DNA of 64,000 nucleotides from JANWJE01 sp044326545. Its GTDB lineage: Bacteria > Chlamydiota > Chlamydiia > Chlamydiales > Parachlamydiaceae. Both the position numbers and the translations under genes were made by a program. The stretch lies in contig JBIRBM010000003.1 of assembly GCA_044326545.1 (NCBI GenBank), forward strand, positions 124,001 through 188,000, written 5' to 3'. The notes beneath the pieces were generated by a model. It worked only from the letters and a program-made list of their open reading frames with translations, did not search any database and was not told the DNA's origin. Of the stretch, positions 36,884 to 45,841 are shown in pieces. The stretch's first letter is position 1, and every line of letters begins with the position of its first letter.

Positions 36884-37873
36884 CTAAGGCTTTATCCCAT
36901 GACTCCATCCTTCCTGATAAAGAGGGATGGCAAAATCAAAAAAAGATTCAACAGAGGAATGAGAGGATGTTAAGAGTGTGTTTCTTTGATTTAATAGAAA
37001 TGGATTGCCCTTAAATAAAAAGCTGAAAATCTGTTTAATTTTATTTAATTTTCCTCTGATCGTCATGTCAGGAGGAATATTTTGCACAAAAGTATCAAAA
37101 AATAATCGCATTCTTTCCCACGAAGGCTTGAATGGCCGACCGGAAAAATAGGCTTTAATTTCATGGAAAACAAAGGGGTTGATCACACTCCCCCTTCCGA
37201 TCATCAAAGCATCGCACCCTGTCTGATCAAGCATATTGATTGCATCTTCAACAGTTAAAATATCTCCATTTCCAACTAATGGGATGTTCAAGATTTTTTT
37301 TGCTTCAGCAATCAGATCCCAGCGGGCAGGCGGTCCATATCCATCAACTTTTGTCCGGGGATGAAGAGTCAGAAATTTGATTCCGCTCTCCTGGGCTGCT
37401 AATAAATTTTCCCTAAAAAGGGACGTATCTTCAAAGCCGGATCTCAATTTTGCTGTCACAGGAACTCGAACAGCATCTACCATAGCCTTAGCAACTCGGT
37501 AGAGATGATCCGGTTCCTTAAGCAAGCTTGATCCGGCGCCTCTGCCTGTTACAGTATTGGAAGGGCAACCGCAATTCAGGTCGATTCGGGGCGCTCCTCG
37601 TTTAACAACCTCTTGGGCCATCTGAGCCATAAGATCGGGATCTGATCCCATCAATTGAGCGGCTTGTGGGATAGGATCTGTTTCATCAGGAAAATAACGT
37701 TTAGCTAAACTTTCAACGTGGGCGTTTGCTGGCACTCGCATAAATTCTGTACAAGCTTCATCAAAACCTCCGATTGAAGCCATCGCCTTACGAAAAGCTC
37801 GATCCCCAACCCCCTCCATTGGAGCTAAAAAAAGACGAGGAGAGCCATCTAAATTCTTTGAAAGAAATCTCAT
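36884..37873 (-). CDS. dus: tRNA-dihydrouridine synthase
   Basis: A flavin enzyme that reduces uridine to dihydrouridine in tRNA D-loops. It has the N-terminal FLAPMEGVGD, IDLNCGCPSNTVTGRGAGSS with the catalytic Cys in CGCP, PVTAKLRSGFED, LTLHPRTK and the FMN phosphate loop VGNGDI with MIGRGSVINPF. Length (329 residues) is usual. It converges on the kinase-like gene, leaving 38 bases between the stops. A dispersed-repeat half (ACAGGTTCT) lies in that gap. DusA, DusB and DusC subtypes cannot be separated by eye. Confidence 0.94.
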   Translation of the reverse strand: MRFLSKNLDGSPRLFLAPMEGVGDRAFRKAMASIGGFDEACTEFMRVPANAHVESLAKRYFPDETDPIPQAAQLMGSDPDLMAQMAQEVVKRGAPRIDLNCGCPSNTVTGRGAGSSLLKEPDHLYRVAKAMVDAVRVPVTAKLRSGFEDTSLFRENLLAAQESGIKFLTLHPRTKVDGYGPPARWDLIAEAKKILNIPLVGNGDILTVEDAINMLDQTGCDALMIGRGSVINPFVFHEIKAYFSGRPFKPSWERMRLFFDTFVQNIPPDMTIRGKLNKIKQIFSFLFKGNPFLLNQRNTLLTSSHSSVESFFDFAIPLYQEGWSHGIKP

Positions 37874-37955
37874 GAATCAAAACTTTTGCATTGCTGTTTT
37901 GCCTTAATCGGATAATCGCCGACGATTATTGAAATGACACAATAAGAGTCCTATT

Positions 37956-37972
37956 GAGAACAGGTTCTTAAG
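37956..37972. repeat. Half copy of the dispersed repeat (GAACAGGTTCTTAAG)
   Basis: GAGAACAGGTTCTTAAG includes a small palindrome, GAACAGGTTC. The same core stands at 36870, 41047, 45782, 48303 and 51693, and in reverse (GAACCTGTTC) at 21233. It sits in the 286-base space between dus and the secreted hydrolase gene. That space otherwise shows only a possible promoter (TTGATT near 38090 with TATAAC near 38116). Confidence 0.7.
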
Positions 37973-38159
37973 CTGAAATCAACGCTCTTTTGGTCATTAA
38001 AAAGAGTGTATGAACATCATCTTAATTCTGTCAATAGAATAAGTGGTCACAGACTAAAGTTTGAGTTTTCAAAGAATCTGATATAACTTGATTGATGATA
38101 AATGGTGCGACTATGCTATAACAAGCATTCACTCACAATAAATTAGAAGGTGATTTAAA

Positions 38160-39221
38160 ATGAAAATACAATACCGATTGATGTGTTTGACAGCCTTGCA
38201 ACTCTCATTTTTGTTTGCTTTAAAGGGGCAAGATATCTTGAATCAAAAGGAAAAAACAGCCGCTTTAATCGCAGAAAATGAGCAGATTGCTCAGGAGGCT
38301 GAAGTCGTCAAAAGCTTGTATGAATTAGATAATAATCAGATGTGGCAAGACATTACCGATAAAGTTCTTGCAAGCCCGGATACTCCGGATGAGGGGAAAG
38401 AATCGATCCTCAGTCATGGTCGCCGAATCATTCTCTTCAAATACCCAAGCGATCATTTGTGGATCAAGGGGTTTATCAGTTTTACACCGGAACCAAAGTA
38501 TCATCCTCTATTAGTCATCTATCGCTGGGGAAATGAAAACTTTGCTTTAATGAATCCAGGAGTCAAATTTGCCACTTACAAAGATTATACGGTGATCTCC
38601 TCAGCGCTTCGTGGAGGAGTGAGCGAAGGGGAGGATGAGTATGGAGGAAAAGATATCGATGACATGGAAAATTTGATAAAATACATTCCAATTATTTCAA
38701 AAGAAATCGGGATTCATTTAAATCCTTCTTGCCTGTTCATGCTAGGACCTAGCAGAGGAGGGATGGAAATGTTTCTAACTATCGCACATTTTCCAAAATT
38801 GCAAAAGAAGGTCAACAAGATCGTGGCCCTTTCAGCCGGTTTAGATCTTCATCAAGCAATTAAAGATCGACCCGATGACATTAAAGTCATGTTTGAAAAA
38901 AAATTCGGGATGCCGGCGGGAGCTAATAGGGAAGAGTGGATCGCCAAACGCGATCCATTAAATACAGTGAAAAAGATAGATCAATCCCTTCCGATTTTAG
39001 TTGTTCAAGGCACTGATGATGATCGTATAAGTCTCGACCAAGGGATTCACATGGTGAATGCCCTGAAAGAGACCGGACATCATGTTGACTACTGGGAGGT
39101 TAAAGGAGGCAATCACGTCCTGATGAACCAGAAGAACATCATGAATGATATTGCCCATTGGCTCGAAACTAATTCGCCTTGCATGCATATTAAATTGGAT
39201 CGAATAAGCGAAAATCAATAG
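38160..39221 (+). CDS. Secreted alpha/beta hydrolase, S9 peptidase-like (353 aa)
   Basis: A signal peptide of about 23 residues (MKIQYRLMCLTALQLSFLFA then LKGQD) sends it out of the cytosol. The remainder is a prolyl-oligopeptidase-type hydrolase. The nucleophile elbow GPSRGGMEMF gives Ser near residue 203, VVQGTDDDRISL supplies the acid, and VKGGNHVLM the catalytic His. The stretch SALRGGVSEGEDEYGGKD before the elbow is typical of S9 enzymes. AAGGTGA precedes the ATG at seven bases. The gene ends just before a strong terminator. It could be an esterase or a peptidase; substrate is unknown. Confidence 0.88.
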   Translation: MKIQYRLMCLTALQLSFLFALKGQDILNQKEKTAALIAENEQIAQEAEVVKSLYELDNNQMWQDITDKVLASPDTPDEGKESILSHGRRIILFKYPSDHLWIKGFISFTPEPKYHPLLVIYRWGNENFALMNPGVKFATYKDYTVISSALRGGVSEGEDEYGGKDIDDMENLIKYIPIISKEIGIHLNPSCLFMLGPSRGGMEMFLTIAHFPKLQKKVNKIVALSAGLDLHQAIKDRPDDIKVMFEKKFGMPAGANREEWIAKRDPLNTVKKIDQSLPILVVQGTDDDRISLDQGIHMVNALKETGHHVDYWEVKGGNHVLMNQKNIMNDIAHWLETNSPCMHIKLDRISENQ

Positions 39222-39249
39222 CCAAGCAAATAGGGATCATGACCAAAAA

Positions 39250-39298
39250 AAATAAAGCCATAGTTCAGCTGGTTGACAGCTGGAATATGGCTTTATTT
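39250..39298. terminator. Strong bidirectional terminator
   Basis: AAATAAAGCCATAGTTCAGCTG (39250-39271) pairs with the complementary arm at 39277-39298 with two mismatches and a five-base loop. A-rich sequence flanks on the left and T-rich on the right. It separates the converging hydrolase and secreted-protein genes. Confidence 0.9.
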
Positions 39299-39333
39299 GT
39301 TGGAAATCGTATTAAGAGCTTCTTTTCATCTTG

Positions 39334-40056
39334 TTATAGAGTTTTCTTAATTTTTTCGTAAGCTTGATATCTTTCTCCAAAAGTCTCGGCGATATCTTGT
39401 ACTGTTTTTGTCAACTGGTCAATAAACTGATCTTTTGGACTGACGATCAGATGTTGTTTTTCCCAAGTGATCGCTTGAAAAGCCATGCTGGGATCCATTT
39501 TAAAACGATCTAACACAACAGATTCAAATAAGCGCCCACTGCAATAAGCCACATAACCTCTTTCAATAGGATAAACAAATAATTCAACTTGAAAAACAGG
39601 TAAAGGAGCGCTTCCTGATAGAACAAGGATTTGCGGCTTAATATTATTTTGATTGAAAATCAATTCCACATCTTTTCTAATCTCTTCTTCTGTCACATTG
39701 AGTTCTTCGTTTTCGGGTTTCACAATTGTAACAAAAACGCCTATATTGCCGCTAATATTGAGAAGATGATCACTTCCTTCCCACCTTCCCTTAACATTCA
39801 CTAAAATTCCTGGATGTAAGTATTCCGCTTCTTGTTTAATCAATTTAGGAGCCGCTACAGGTTTAGGCAATGGTTGCTTAACAACACTCTTGGATGACTC
39901 ATTTTTTAACCGATCAAGACGATCAATATGAGGAATCTTTGAATCAGATTGTGTCGTTGTCTTCATTTCGGATGAAGGGGGCTCTTGCCCAAAAACATCA
40001 GCCATTAAAATAAGTGAGAGTAAAAAAGAATAAGATGAACATTTCATGTATCCCAT
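39334..40056 (-). CDS. Secreted hypothetical protein (240 aa)
   Basis: The first 23 residues form a signal peptide (MGYMKCSSYSFLLSLILMAD then VFGQ). A Pro/Lys/Thr-rich linker of about 55 residues follows, and then a compact alpha-beta domain of roughly 150 residues (HPGILVNVKGRWEGSDH, IRKDVELIFNQNNIKPQILV, LPVFQVELFVYPIERGYVAY). The domain pattern resembles small periplasmic ligand or peptidoglycan-associated folds, but no family is recognised. GGAGG stands eight bases before the chosen ATG. The neighbour downstream in reading direction is a terminator. Upstream lies the caspase-like gene on the same strand, with a repeat between. Confidence 0.78.
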   Translation of the reverse strand: MGYMKCSSYSFLLSLILMADVFGQEPPSSEMKTTTQSDSKIPHIDRLDRLKNESSKSVVKQPLPKPVAAPKLIKQEAEYLHPGILVNVKGRWEGSDHLLNISGNIGVFVTIVKPENEELNVTEEEIRKDVELIFNQNNIKPQILVLSGSAPLPVFQVELFVYPIERGYVAYCSGRLFESVVLDRFKMDPSMAFQAITWEKQHLIVSPKDQFIDQLTKTVQDIAETFGERYQAYEKIKKTL

Positions 40057-40086
40057 ATGCCAAGCCTCCGCTCGTTGTTACAGCCT

Positions 40087-40169
40087 GTTTAAAATCTCAG
40101 CTTAGGTACCAAGGAGAGCTTTCGCTTCAGCCCAAATCACCCTCCCGCTGCGTAAGGTGAGTTTTAAAC
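40087..40169. repeat. Dispersed palindrome copy with long outer arms
   Basis: GTTTAAAATCTCAGCTTA at the left end is nearly complementary to TAAGGTGAGTTTTAAAC at the right end. Inside are GGAGAGCTTTCGCTTCAGCCC and CTCCCGCTGCG, shared with the copies at 22058 and 55702. It lies between two minus-strand secreted-protein genes. Confidence 0.8.
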
Positions 40170-40185
40170 AATTTTCTATTTTGGA

Positions 40186-40941
40186 TCAACGATAGACTTC
40201 ACAAATGGGGCGCTGTATATGCCCGATTAAGCCATTTGCCCGCTCTAATAAACGCTTCCAGCTAGGTTTTTTCTCTTTTAATTCTTTTTTCAAACTTGCA
40301 AAGAAACATTGTGTGTATAATCCTCCAAGATCGGAGCCATAGGAAAATTGACCTTCACTACAACTCGAAATCACAACACATCCCTTAGCATTATTAAAAA
40401 GTTGAGGATAACCGGAATATTCAGGAGCTGTTTCCTTGAGATTCACGATCACATGTTTTGTCTCAGTCCCAAACATTCCATTTTCCATGAAATTATTACA
40501 GCAGTCAGACATCACAAGGGAAAATTGCGGCTGTTTACTCCGAATGGTGTTGACAACCCATTGAACATCTAATCCATGTTTATAATACTCAAAAGTTAAG
40601 AAAGGCCAGGGAGTCTTCTTAGACAGGGTTCGATAGCCATGACCTGAAAAATAAAAAATGATTGAATCATCTTTTTCAATCTTTAAATGCTTTAAATACC
40701 CCTTAATCTTTTCCTTATTAAATTCTTGACCAGCAAAAATTTTTTCTTTTAAAGACATCTTAGAATGAGTTGCAATGAGACGAACTTCACTTTGCCAGCG
40801 ATAAAGATCGGGCTGTGTGACATGCTGAATTTCATGAATCGTATCGGCAACTAAAATAGCGTGAATCGTTTTGCCATAAATGGCGTTGTCGAACCATAAA
40901 AACCAGAAAAAACTAAGAAATAAAAAGAAACATTTTGTCAT
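40186..40941 (-). CDS. Secreted caspase-like cysteine peptidase (C14 family)
   Basis: A hydrophobic leader (MTKCFFLFLSFFWFLWFDNA) implies export. The remainder has the caspase/metacaspase fold signs: HAILVADT for the first strand, then DDSIIFYFSGHGYR with the catalytic His at about residue 101. SLVMSDCCNNFME carries the catalytic Cys at 147 or 148, and GCVVISSCSEGQFSYG is the next strand. The domain fills the whole 251-residue protein. A GTG four codons earlier (40953) is possible, but the ATG at 40941 has GGTGG nearby. Bacterial C14 proteins usually cleave after Arg/Lys or Asp and take part in signalling or cell death. A secreted one in a chlamydia could act on host or envelope targets, which is inference. 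Confidence 0.85.
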   Translation of the reverse strand: MTKCFFLFLSFFWFLWFDNAIYGKTIHAILVADTIHEIQHVTQPDLYRWQSEVRLIATHSKMSLKEKIFAGQEFNKEKIKGYLKHLKIEKDDSIIFYFSGHGYRTLSKKTPWPFLTFEYYKHGLDVQWVVNTIRSKQPQFSLVMSDCCNNFMENGMFGTETKHVIVNLKETAPEYSGYPQLFNNAKGCVVISSCSEGQFSYGSDLGGLYTQCFFASLKKELKEKKPSWKRLLERANGLIGHIQRPICEVYR

Positions 40942-41060
40942 CGGCACCACCAAAAAACAAGGAGTTTAAAGTGGCGGTGCATTTATACACAAACTTTTTC
41001 CTAAATAGATAGAGTGATTCAAGCTCTAAGAGTCTTAAGCTGCATCTTTTGAACAGGTTC

Positions 41061-41654
41061 TTAGGAGACTTTTTTGAACACATCTCCAATTGGTTTTAAA
41101 ATCTTAAAAGAGTCGATAAAATGATCAAACTCAGGGGCGTCAAGTTCATCTTTCTTTGCTGTATAAGTGAGTAAGTAAACAACATGGCCATCTTGGATGG
41201 CTTTTCCCTCAACTTCAAATTCTTGATTTTCAAAAACAAAAAGGAAAGAATCATGTTCTCCTTCGATTTTTCGATCTATTTTTACCAATCGGTTATCCGG
41301 CTTATTATGGATTAACTCATCAATGTTTTTGCGTAGGATCTCCTCAGATAAAGAGACATCATATTCGGGTGGATAAGTGACAACACTGACAAGGAAGAGG
41401 GTTCCATCTACCTGCTCTGAAGCATAGATGTCATAACGTTTTTTCATCTCAGTTCCGGCAATCGGAAGGAAGTCTTTTCCATAATGAGGAAGATTGGGCA
41501 AAGACACTTGGAATAATCCAGAATGTGGAATAAAAGATTTCCAGGCGGCAAAGTCATCTTCTTCTCCTTTGAGAAGCTCCATGTCTTGGTAAACATTTAG
41601 TGAGACAAATCCTATAATGATTAAACCAATGAATGCAATGGCAAGTTTTTTCAT
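41061..41654 (-). CDS. Membrane-anchored or secreted hypothetical protein (197 aa)
   Basis: MKKLAIAFIGLIIIGFVSLN forms an uncleaved anchor or signal peptide. The mature part reads like a small alpha-beta domain (SGLFQVSLPNLPHYGKDFLP, then YDIYASEQVDGTLFLVSVVTYP and a C-terminal FDHFIDSFKIL). This is the pattern of PsbP/DUF1795-like proteins, which sense or bind small ligands or modify surfaces. The call is weak. AGGAAG stands about 10 bases upstream of the ATG. A dispersed-repeat half (GAACAGGTTCTTAGG) overlaps its stop codon, as with other genes here. Neighbours are the caspase-like and PFP genes on the same strand, with more than 100 bases to each. Confidence 0.8.
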   Translation of the reverse strand: MKKLAIAFIGLIIIGFVSLNVYQDMELLKGEEDDFAAWKSFIPHSGLFQVSLPNLPHYGKDFLPIAGTEMKKRYDIYASEQVDGTLFLVSVVTYPPEYDVSLSEEILRKNIDELIHNKPDNRLVKIDRKIEGEHDSFLFVFENQEFEVEGKAIQDGHVVYLLTYTAKKDELDAPEFDHFIDSFKILKPIGDVFKKVS

Positions 41655-41768
41655 AGGGTTCTGCTTCCTCTCAAGAATTGATGAAACTTAAGAGTAACCG
41701 TTCGTAAAATGTAAATAAAGATTTTTTTTCTTGATTTTCAAAAATCAAGAAAGGTCGTTAGAAGCTGT

Positions 41769-43454
41769 TCAGAATCTTTGATCAGGTTGTGAGAGGGCGT
41801 CTTGATGTCCTCTTTCTAATATTAACGTCATGGTTCGGCTATTCACAATTTTTTCAGGTCCATCGAATTGAATCGGTCCTGGAGAGCAATAGTCATCAGC
41901 CAATCGCCATTTACTCCTCTCCTGTTGAAATCGATTGAAAACAGCCCCTTTAAGATCAACTAAAGCCTTTTTAATCACCGCTTTCTGCTTATTTTTACGT
42001 ATTTCCAAATGAAGCATGCTGACGATCGGGATTCCCCCTATTTCCCATAACTTCGCAGGGGCTATGAGATTGTTAATCACACACATATATCCCGAAGCTT
42101 GATGTAAAATCAGAAGGGAGGCTAAATAGCCTAAAGCATAACAATACTCACAATCGAAATTAGAGGGAAGGGCTGCTCGTCCTTCATAACCATAGAAAAC
42201 CGGTTGTGGATTAAATATCCCTGAATATTGACCTTCGCTTTTCCTCTTTTTCAACTCTTCTTGCACAAGAGTGATGATCAAGCGCTCAGTTTCAATTTTT
42301 GATAATTGAATATTTCCGTGTGGATCGCGTTCCATCAATAATTGTTTTTGAATCTCTTGTGGGAATTTTGAAAAACATTCATCGCTTTGAGGACTCAATT
42401 TTTGTTGAATCAAGGCGAATTGATCGGAAGAATTGACGGCCCCTATTTTTTCTGTGATTAATGGATCTTCAGATAACAAGCGGTTGAGCTCTATGATCAA
42501 AGATTGACACTCTGGGATAAACTCCAGCAATCCCTCAGGAATGAGAATTAATCCAAAATTTTTATCATGTAGCGATCTTTCACAAATCAGATCTGCGATT
42601 TCTTGGATGATTTGATTTAAAGTTTGCCTTTTCTCTAAAATTTCCTCGCCAATCAAGGCCATATTCACATGTGTTTGAAGAGCGCATTCCAAAGTGAGAT
42701 GAGAGGCTGAGCGCCCCATCATTTTAATAAAAAACGTGTGTTTTTTTGCCGACAGGCAATCTTTGGCTAAATTCCCTATCATTTCGCCATAGACTTTGCT
42801 AGCACTATCAAATCCAAAAGAGATTTCAAGACAGTCATTTTTAAGATCACCGTCAATTGTCTTTGGAACACCGACAATGATCGTCTTCATTTTTTTTTGT
42901 TTGCAATATTCGGCTAACAAGGCAGCGTTAGTGTTTGAATCGTCTCCACCAATAATCACTAAACCATCTAAATCATGTGTTTGAAGAGTGTCCCGAGCCG
43001 CTTCAAACTGCTCGTCAGTCTCAATTTTCGTCCGCCCAGACCCAATGATATCAAAGCCTCCTTGATTTCGATACAAGGAGATTGTCTCTTCATTTAATGA
43101 GATGAACTTATTTTTTATGATTCCGCTCGGCCCCTCCATAAATCCAATCAATGTCGAATCGGGATGAATATTTTTTAAAGAGTCAAAGAGACCGGCAATG
43201 ACATTGTGCCCCCCCGGTGCTTGTCCTCCAGAAAAAACGACTCCAACTTTCAGGGGTAAACGATCGAATTGGGATCCTCCGGTAGTAAAAGACAATAAAG
43301 GAAGGTCATAAGTACAGGGAAAAAAAAGTTTTACATCAGGATCTTTAGAGACCTCTTTTTCCTCTTTTAAAATCAACGTTAAGTTGCAAAGAGGCAACGG
43401 CAAAGTTGGCTGGTAACCGCAGCGGTGAAGTTGAAGCAAACTTGAATTTTCCAC
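41769..43454 (-). CDS. pfp: PPi-dependent 6-phosphofructokinase, long plant-like form (561 aa)
   Basis: Phosphorylates fructose 6-phosphate reversibly with pyrophosphate instead of ATP, saving ATP in glycolysis. Family signatures are VVFSGGQAPGGHNVIAGLF, IIGGDDSNTNAALLAEY (GGDDS marks the PPi-using type), VPKTIDGDLKN with the catalytic Asp residues, and FIKMMGRSASHLTLECAL. The length of 561 residues is that of plant PFP-beta and of the chlamydial enzymes, where PPi-dependence is expected. The start is a GTG with GGGGG upstream. The next gene upstream is an alpha/beta hydrolase on the same strand, the same pairing as in Chlamydia. Confidence 0.94.
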   Translation of the reverse strand: MENSSLLQLHRCGYQPTLPLPLCNLTLILKEEKEVSKDPDVKLFFPCTYDLPLLSFTTGGSQFDRLPLKVGVVFSGGQAPGGHNVIAGLFDSLKNIHPDSTLIGFMEGPSGIIKNKFISLNEETISLYRNQGGFDIIGSGRTKIETDEQFEAARDTLQTHDLDGLVIIGGDDSNTNAALLAEYCKQKKMKTIIVGVPKTIDGDLKNDCLEISFGFDSASKVYGEMIGNLAKDCLSAKKHTFFIKMMGRSASHLTLECALQTHVNMALIGEEILEKRQTLNQIIQEIADLICERSLHDKNFGLILIPEGLLEFIPECQSLIIELNRLLSEDPLITEKIGAVNSSDQFALIQQKLSPQSDECFSKFPQEIQKQLLMERDPHGNIQLSKIETERLIITLVQEELKKRKSEGQYSGIFNPQPVFYGYEGRAALPSNFDCEYCYALGYLASLLILHQASGYMCVINNLIAPAKLWEIGGIPIVSMLHLEIRKNKQKAVIKKALVDLKGAVFNRFQQERSKWRLADDYCSPGPIQFDGPEKIVNSRTMTLILERGHQDALSQPDQRF

Positions 43455-43563
43455 AAAACCCCCAAAAAAAAATTAAAGCGTTTAAAAACTCACCTTAGAA
43501 TCTCTTCAGAATCTTTGATTACGATCCTTTGCTCCTATCAATCCGGTATCAACTCACAAAGTC

Positions 43564-44358
43564 TTAAAGAGTCTCTATAAACCACTGAATGGTTTCTTGC
43601 ATCGCCAGTTGTAATTCTTCATTATCGGAAAAATCATGATCACTCTTGGGAAGTTGGATGAAGCGGCTATTTAAGATCCCATCCCTGGCTTTTTCAAAGT
43701 CTCTGGCATGTTCAATTTTAACAACAGAATCTTTTTCTCCATGAATATGCAAAAGGGGAATTTGCCTTAAACCCTGTAACTCTTTTTTAAGATCGAGGTT
43801 GAAAAATTGAGATAAAAATTCCTTGTTAGGAAAACTAGCGGGAAGATTTTTAAAAAGATCTTGTTTGAGTGGATCTAAGCTTTCCTTGGACTGATGAGAT
43901 TCCCATAATTCACGCCACGGATCGCTTCGAAAAACAGGGGCCCACAATGCTAAGCTTTTGATTTGTTCAAAGCGTCTAGCAGCTAATACAGCAATTGCCC
44001 CGCCAAGGGATCGACCTAATAAACCTATTTTCGAAGAATCAACTTGGCGATGATGTTTTAAAAAATCCAGGCACGTCAATGTATCGCTAATCTCCCCTTC
44101 TAATGTGATCTCTTTAAAATCCCCTTCACTATCGCCAGCTCCTCGATAATCAAACCGTAAAACAACAAAGCCAAGTCTTGCAAGTTCTTGACCAAGAGTG
44201 ACGAACATCCGAAATTTTCCACATTTATTCCCGGCAAAACCCGGACAAATCACAATGGCGGGTCCTTTTTTTACATGCAAGGGAAGATGTAAAATTCCAA
44301 ATATTTTTTCACTCTGATTGACTAATGTAATCGCTTCTCGTGTTTCGACTTTTTGCAT
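43564..44358 (-). CDS. Alpha/beta hydrolase (264 aa)
   Basis: A cytosolic serine hydrolase of the esterase/acyltransferase-like group. The first strands read PAIVICPGFAGNKCG and FVVLRFDYRGAGDSEGDF. The nucleophile elbow GLLGRSLGGAIAVLAAR carries Ser near residue 116, HIHGEKDSVVKIEHA holds the acid, and LPKSDHDFSD the His. It precedes pfp on the same strand with about 110 bases between, the order also seen in Chlamydiaceae, where it is annotated only as a hydrolase. A dispersed-repeat arm (AAACTCACCTTAG, 43487-43499) lies in that gap. Substrate is not evident. Confidence 0.9.
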   Translation of the reverse strand: MQKVETREAITLVNQSEKIFGILHLPLHVKKGPAIVICPGFAGNKCGKFRMFVTLGQELARLGFVVLRFDYRGAGDSEGDFKEITLEGEISDTLTCLDFLKHHRQVDSSKIGLLGRSLGGAIAVLAARRFEQIKSLALWAPVFRSDPWRELWESHQSKESLDPLKQDLFKNLPASFPNKEFLSQFFNLDLKKELQGLRQIPLLHIHGEKDSVVKIEHARDFEKARDGILNSRFIQLPKSDHDFSDNEELQLAMQETIQWFIETL

Positions 44359-44413
44359 AACATCAACGGGTTAGAACGTATATCCTGATTCAAGCTAAAA
44401 AAAGCTAACATTC

Positions 44414-44998
44414 TTAAACATGAAGAACCAGCTCTCTGCCTTTAATTGGCGCAATCATCTGCCAAAGAAAACTGATCGTTAAAAGAACATAACGTTGAAT
44501 TGTCCTTAAAACCCTCATTAAATTCCCCTCTTTTATTTTTTTTTCTGCCGGTGGTGTCACACTCAATCTTTGGTCTACGAAGCAAAGCGGGCTATGACAG
44601 ATCATCTGATGGAATTTTTGCTTCTGCATAAATAGAGTTTTGACTCTATTTAATGAACATTTTTTCATGATTTTATTGTCCTTAAATAGGAGAAAAGAGG
44701 AATCAACTAACACTTTACCCATTAAAATTTGGATAATCTCAAGATCTCGATAATCCATTCGATTTTTTGGGATTAAAAAAAAATTTTTCTGGTAGACTAA
44801 AGAACTTTTTAACCAGACGTTTTTTCTATTAACAAATCCCCTCACTTCTTTTTTCATTCCTCTATGCGAGGGGATCATAGCCTGTTGAATAAATTGGTGA
44901 TTCCACCGCTTTGGCCGGCTTAAAAATCGAGTGGTGAAAAACCGAGTGAGCCCATCTCGTTGAGGTCTTGGTCGTAATGTTGAATTGAATCGGACCAT
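44414..44998 (-). CDS. Basic hypothetical protein with C-terminal hydrophobic segment (194 aa)
   Basis: No family is recognised. The frame is open to 45064, but AGGAGGG stands seven bases before the ATG at 44998, so that start is well supported. The protein is strongly basic, with many Arg and Lys in the first 60 residues (STLRPRPQRDGLTRFFTTRF, LSRPKRW). A hydrophobic helix lies near the C-terminus (YVLLTISFLWQMIAPI). A basic, possibly membrane- or nucleic-acid-binding protein is all that can be said. The good ribosome site is the main reason for believing it is a gene, since nothing on the opposite strand competes. Confidence 0.6.
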   Translation of the reverse strand: MVRFNSTLRPRPQRDGLTRFFTTRFLSRPKRWNHQFIQQAMIPSHRGMKKEVRGFVNRKNVWLKSSLVYQKNFFLIPKNRMDYRDLEIIQILMGKVLVDSSFLLFKDNKIMKKCSLNRVKTLFMQKQKFHQMICHSPLCFVDQRLSVTPPAEKKIKEGNLMRVLRTIQRYVLLTISFLWQMIAPIKGRELVLHV

Positions 44999-45206
44999 TG
45001 AGTCCCTCCTGTCCTTCAAAAAATAATTCTCTTTCCTAATATTGCAAAATTGAATAAATGTCATGATAAGGAAAACTAATAAATTTTTGAATCATTAAGT
45101 TTTATCCCAAGACGCATTGACTCGACTTTGCACAATTTTTAAACCCGGATGCGCAAAGAAGCTGAGTTCAAAATCGAAGAATACCGATATAACAAGGAGC
45201 ATTCCT

Positions 45207-45644
45207 ATGAAAAAAGAGAATTGGTTAGTCATCGCAAATAGTAGCCTGGCGCGTATTTTCAAAATTGAAAATGGACATCATCTGAAACAGATCAAAATCC
45301 TAGAGCATCCCGAAAGCCGTTTGCACAATTTGGATCTTGTCTCTGATAAACCCGGACGAGTTAACGAAAGCGCAAATGTATCAAGACACGCTTTGGAAAA
45401 GAAGACGACTCCAAAGGATCATGAATTTTCGGTTTTTGCCAAAGCAATAGCCGATTTTTTAAATCATGCGCATAATCAAGGAGAATTTGACGGATTGTAC
45501 TTAGCTGCAAGCCCCTCCTGTTTAGGATTATTAAGAGAAACAATCGACCCTAATTTAGCTAAAACAATAAAAAGAGAAATTGATAAAGATATGACTCACA
45601 TGACATCTGAAGACATTCAGTCACATTTTCCCTTTCAATCTTAG
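45207..45644 (+). CDS. Host-attachment-type protein (PF10116-like, 145 aa)
   Basis: Matches by pattern the small family first described as required for attachment of Agrobacterium to plant cells. It has WLVIANSSLARIFKIENG at the N-terminus, a central HPESRLHNLDLVSDKPGR, and a C-terminal YLAASPSCLGLLRETIDPNL followed by KREIDKDMTHM. These proteins are related in fold to the eRF1 middle domain, and their real biochemical role is uncertain. The frame is open from 45117, but AAGGAG seven bases before the ATG at 45207 decides the start. No signal peptide is present. The old name should not be taken as evidence of adhesion. Confidence 0.85.
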   Translation: MKKENWLVIANSSLARIFKIENGHHLKQIKILEHPESRLHNLDLVSDKPGRVNESANVSRHALEKKTTPKDHEFSVFAKAIADFLNHAHNQGEFDGLYLAASPSCLGLLRETIDPNLAKTIKREIDKDMTHMTSEDIQSHFPFQS

Positions 45645-45726
45645 ACACTCTAAGGTCAGTTAGAAACTGCTCTACAAATGAAAGTGACACCATTTCCTAC
45701 AAACGCGTAAAAAAATTTTGCCTTTT

Positions 45727-45758
45727 TAGGGCGTGTCATCAATTGATGACACGCCCTA
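45727..45758. repeat. Perfect 32-base palindrome (TAGGGCGTGTCATCAA centre)
   Basis: The left half TAGGGCGTGTCATCAA is exactly complementary to the right half, with no loop. The same half sequence frames the element at 2330-2435 and begins the one at 22012, where the halves are split by other sequence. It lies in the 197-base space between the host-attachment-type gene and the 504-residue protein gene. Confidence 0.9.
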
Positions 45759-45841
45759 GGAAATTGATAGCCGCAACCCATACAGGTTCTTATAGAAGCG
45801 AACCAATCTTGATGACCAAGATGAAAACAGAATGAGACATC

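Noticed and set aside
45117..45206. Upstream extension of the host-attachment-type protein
   Set aside because: The AAGGAG before 45207 and the family start at MKKENW place the start downstream.
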